This document shows, one piece after another, positions 62,093 to 64,000 of a DNA stretch of 64,000 nt. Numbering within the stretch: position 1 is the stretch's first letter; each line of letters opens with the position of its first letter. Origin of the DNA: Stutzerimonas azotifigens (GTDB taxonomy: Bacteria > Pseudomonadota > Gammaproteobacteria > Pseudomonadales > Pseudomonadaceae). The translations under genes were made by a program, and so were the position numbers. The notes beneath the pieces are model-generated. The model saw nothing but the letters and a program-made list of their open reading frames with translations. It was not told where the DNA came from and did no database searches. Location: the NCBI RefSeq assembly GCF_013522725.1, contig NZ_JAAMRF010000009.1, positions 1-64,000 of the forward strand. The letters run 5' to 3'.

Positions 62093-63759
62093 TACTGCCC
62101 CCACGAATCGCGCAGGGTGACGGTGCGGTTGAATACCGGCGCGCCGGGCCTGGAGTCCTTCAGGTCGGCGCAGAAGTAACCTTCGCGCTCGAACTGGAAG
62201 CGCTCTTCAGGCTGCGCCTGCGCCAGAGACGGCTCGGCGCGGCAGCCGGTCAGTACGACCAGCGAATCCGGGTTGATGTTGTCGAGGAAGCTGCCGCCCT
62301 CTTCGCTCTTTTCCGGATTGGCCGAACGGAACAGGCGGTCATACAGACGCACCTCGCATTCGATGCTCTCGGAGGCCGGCACCCAATGGATCACGCCCTT
62401 GACCTTGCGCCCTTCCGGGTTCTTGCCAAGGGTGTTCTCGTCATAGGAGCAACGCAGTTCGACGACATTGCCATCGGCGTCCTTGATCGCCTCGTCGGCG
62501 CGGATCACATAGCTGCCACGCAGGCGCACTTCCCCGCCGGGAATCAGCCGCTTGTAGCCAGCCGGCGGGACTTCCTCGAAGTCGCTGGCATCGATGTACA
62601 GCTCGCGGGAGAACGGCAGCACGCGCACCCCCATGTCCTGCTTCGGATGGCGCGGCAGCTCGAGGTTCTCGACCTTGCCTTCGGGGTAGTTGGTGATCAC
62701 CACCTTCAGCGGCTTGAGCACGCACATGGCACGGGCGGCATTGGCATCCAGATCCTCGCGAATGGCGAATTCCAGCATGCCGATATCCACAACGCCGCCG
62801 GCGCGGTTGACGCCAATCATGTCGCAGAAGGTACGGATCGAGGCCGGCGTGTAGCCACGGCGGCGATAGCCGGACAGCGTCGACATGCGCGGATCGTCCC
62901 AACCGCCGACGTGCTTCTCGTCGACCAGTTGCTTGAGTTTGCGCTTGCTGGTGATGGTGTAGTTCAGGTTGAGCCGGGCGAATTCGTACTGGCGCGGCTT
63001 GGCGGGTACCGGCAGGTTGTCCAGGAACCACTCGTACAGCGGGCGATGATCTTCGAACTCCAGGGTGCAGATCGAGTGGGTGATGCCTTCGAGGGCGTCC
63101 GACTGACCGTGGGTGAAGTCGTAGCTCGGGTAGATGCACCACTTGTCACCCGTCTGGTGATGGTGGGCGTGACGGATGCGATAGAGGATCGGGTCGCGCA
63201 GGTTCATGTTCGGCGCGGCCATGTCGATCTTCGCCCGCAGCGCTCGCGCGCCATCGGGGAAATCACCGGCCTTCATCCGCGCGAACAGGTCGAGGTTCTC
63301 CTCCACGCTACGGTCACGGAACGGGCTGTTCTTGCCCGGCTCGGTCAGGGTGCCGCGGTACTCGCGCGCCTGCTCTGGAGACAAGTCGTCGACGTAGGCC
63401 TTGCCGGCCTCGATCAGGTGGATCGCCCAGTCGTGCAGCTGATCGAAATAGTTCGAGGCGTAACGCTCTTCGCCCGCCCACTGGAAGCCCAGCCACTGCA
63501 CGTCGCTCTTGATCGCATCGATGTATTCCTGGTCTTCCTTGGCCGGGTTGGTGTCGTCGAAGCGCAGGTTGCACTCGCCACCAAACTCCTCGGCCAGGCC
63601 GAAGTTCAGGCAGATCGACTTGGCATGGCCAATGTGCAGGTAGCCGTTGGGCTCCGGCGGGAAGCGGGTGATGACCTTCGCATGTTTACCGGTATCCAGA
63701 TCGGCCTGGACGATGGGGCGAAGAAAGTTCGAAGCGGCGACAGTCTCGGGCTTGCTCAT
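62092..63759 (-). CDS. glnS: Glutaminyl-tRNA synthetase
   Basis: The protein has 555 residues. HIGHAKS near residue 43 is the class I signature. The KMSKS counterpart is [11 protein letters not shown] near 272. [20 protein letters not shown] and [20 protein letters not shown] are diagnostic for GlnRS. The C-terminal anticodon-binding beta barrels are complete. It charges tRNA-Gln directly. It precedes cysS, and ppiB is divergent, the same arrangement as in P. aeruginosa. Confidence 0.97.
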
Positions 63760-63980
63760 GGCGTCCTTAACGTTATGCGGTACGCGGCTCAGGGTAGGCC
63801 GGTCAGATCAAAGGGCTTATGATAGCGGACCCGTCAAAACCCTGACAGAGCAAAGCGCCCGACGCCCACCCTGACTCCGGTAATGACGGTACGAGGCAGC
63901 GATCCGTGCTGAAACCGCGCAGCATTTGCTCCAGCGTCACTGTCGCAACGCTATCTGCCCACCGAAACGGAATAGTTCAA

Positions 63981-64000
63981 ATGATCAAACTCCACACCAA
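63981..64000 (+). CDS. ppiB: Peptidyl-prolyl isomerase B, first codons only (partial)
   Basis: ATG 63981 begins MIKLHTN, the usual N-terminus of cyclophilin PpiB, and runs off the window. In Pseudomonas ppiB is divergent from glnS, supporting the call. The 221-base gap to glnS should hold both promoters; no clear elements are asserted. Confidence 0.75.

Overview
The window reads as a chromosomal segment of a gamma-proteobacterium of the Pseudomonas group, most likely a Pseudomonas stutzeri (Stutzerimonas)-type organism. The coding DNA is GC-rich. The gene order cysI ... sohB ... nudC-fimL ... ldcA-dnaQ-rnhA ... gloB-mltD ... yejABEF-fabI-ppiD-hupB-lon-clpX-clpP-tig-[tRNAs]-folD-cysS-glnS-ppiB is the one known from Pseudomonas chromosomes. 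The species call is an inference; no rRNA or other species marker is present.

Left edge (1-3.5 kb), mobile and integron-derived. An IS110/IS1111-type transposase runs off the left end. Its insertion sequence sits in an integron recombination site (attC). Two AT-rich gene cassettes follow, each with a small membrane-protein gene, separated by a complete attC. A third attC is cut after its first few bases by the end of a second IS1111-type element, of which only the 3' part survives (transposase C-terminus plus a 3' noncoding segment). A LysR regulator and a DUF2798 membrane protein lie between this remnant and another copy of the same transposase C-terminal fragment. No integrase gene is visible.

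Conserved core (3.5-47 kb). A pnuC plus ribosylnicotinamide-kinase-like pair (NAD salvage) comes first. Then come an RlmN-like radical SAM enzyme, a leucine-rich-repeat protein kinase, sulfite reductase (cysI) with its DUF934 partner, an acyl-CoA/lipid group (acuI-like, SCP2, APH-type kinase, SDR, crotonase), sohB, nudC, fimL, the decarboxylase ldcA, dnaQ and rnhA divergent from gloB-mltD, an HDOD protein, a yej-type peptide ABC importer with two tandem binding proteins, fabI, and the protein-quality-control series ppiD-hupB-lon-clpX-clpP-tig. A heat-shock (sigma-32-like) promoter is visible upstream of lon.

Accessory block (47-60.6 kb). A Xre/RES toxin-antitoxin pair sits between tig and a tRNA operon (Arg-His-Leu, transcribed leftward). 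After folD comes a six-gene ABC importer with the gene order and families of the rhizobial glycerol importer GlpSTPQ-U-V. It has a divergent sigma-54-dependent activator, a good -24/-12 promoter match, and an array of TGAACA half-sites in the shared intergenic region. The two ATPases carry complementary defects that predict one working and one degenerate ATP site. A UvrD/Rep-type helicase and an FKBP-type isomerase follow.

Right edge (60.7-64 kb). cysS and glnS are translationally coupled, and the first codons of divergent ppiB are at the window end.
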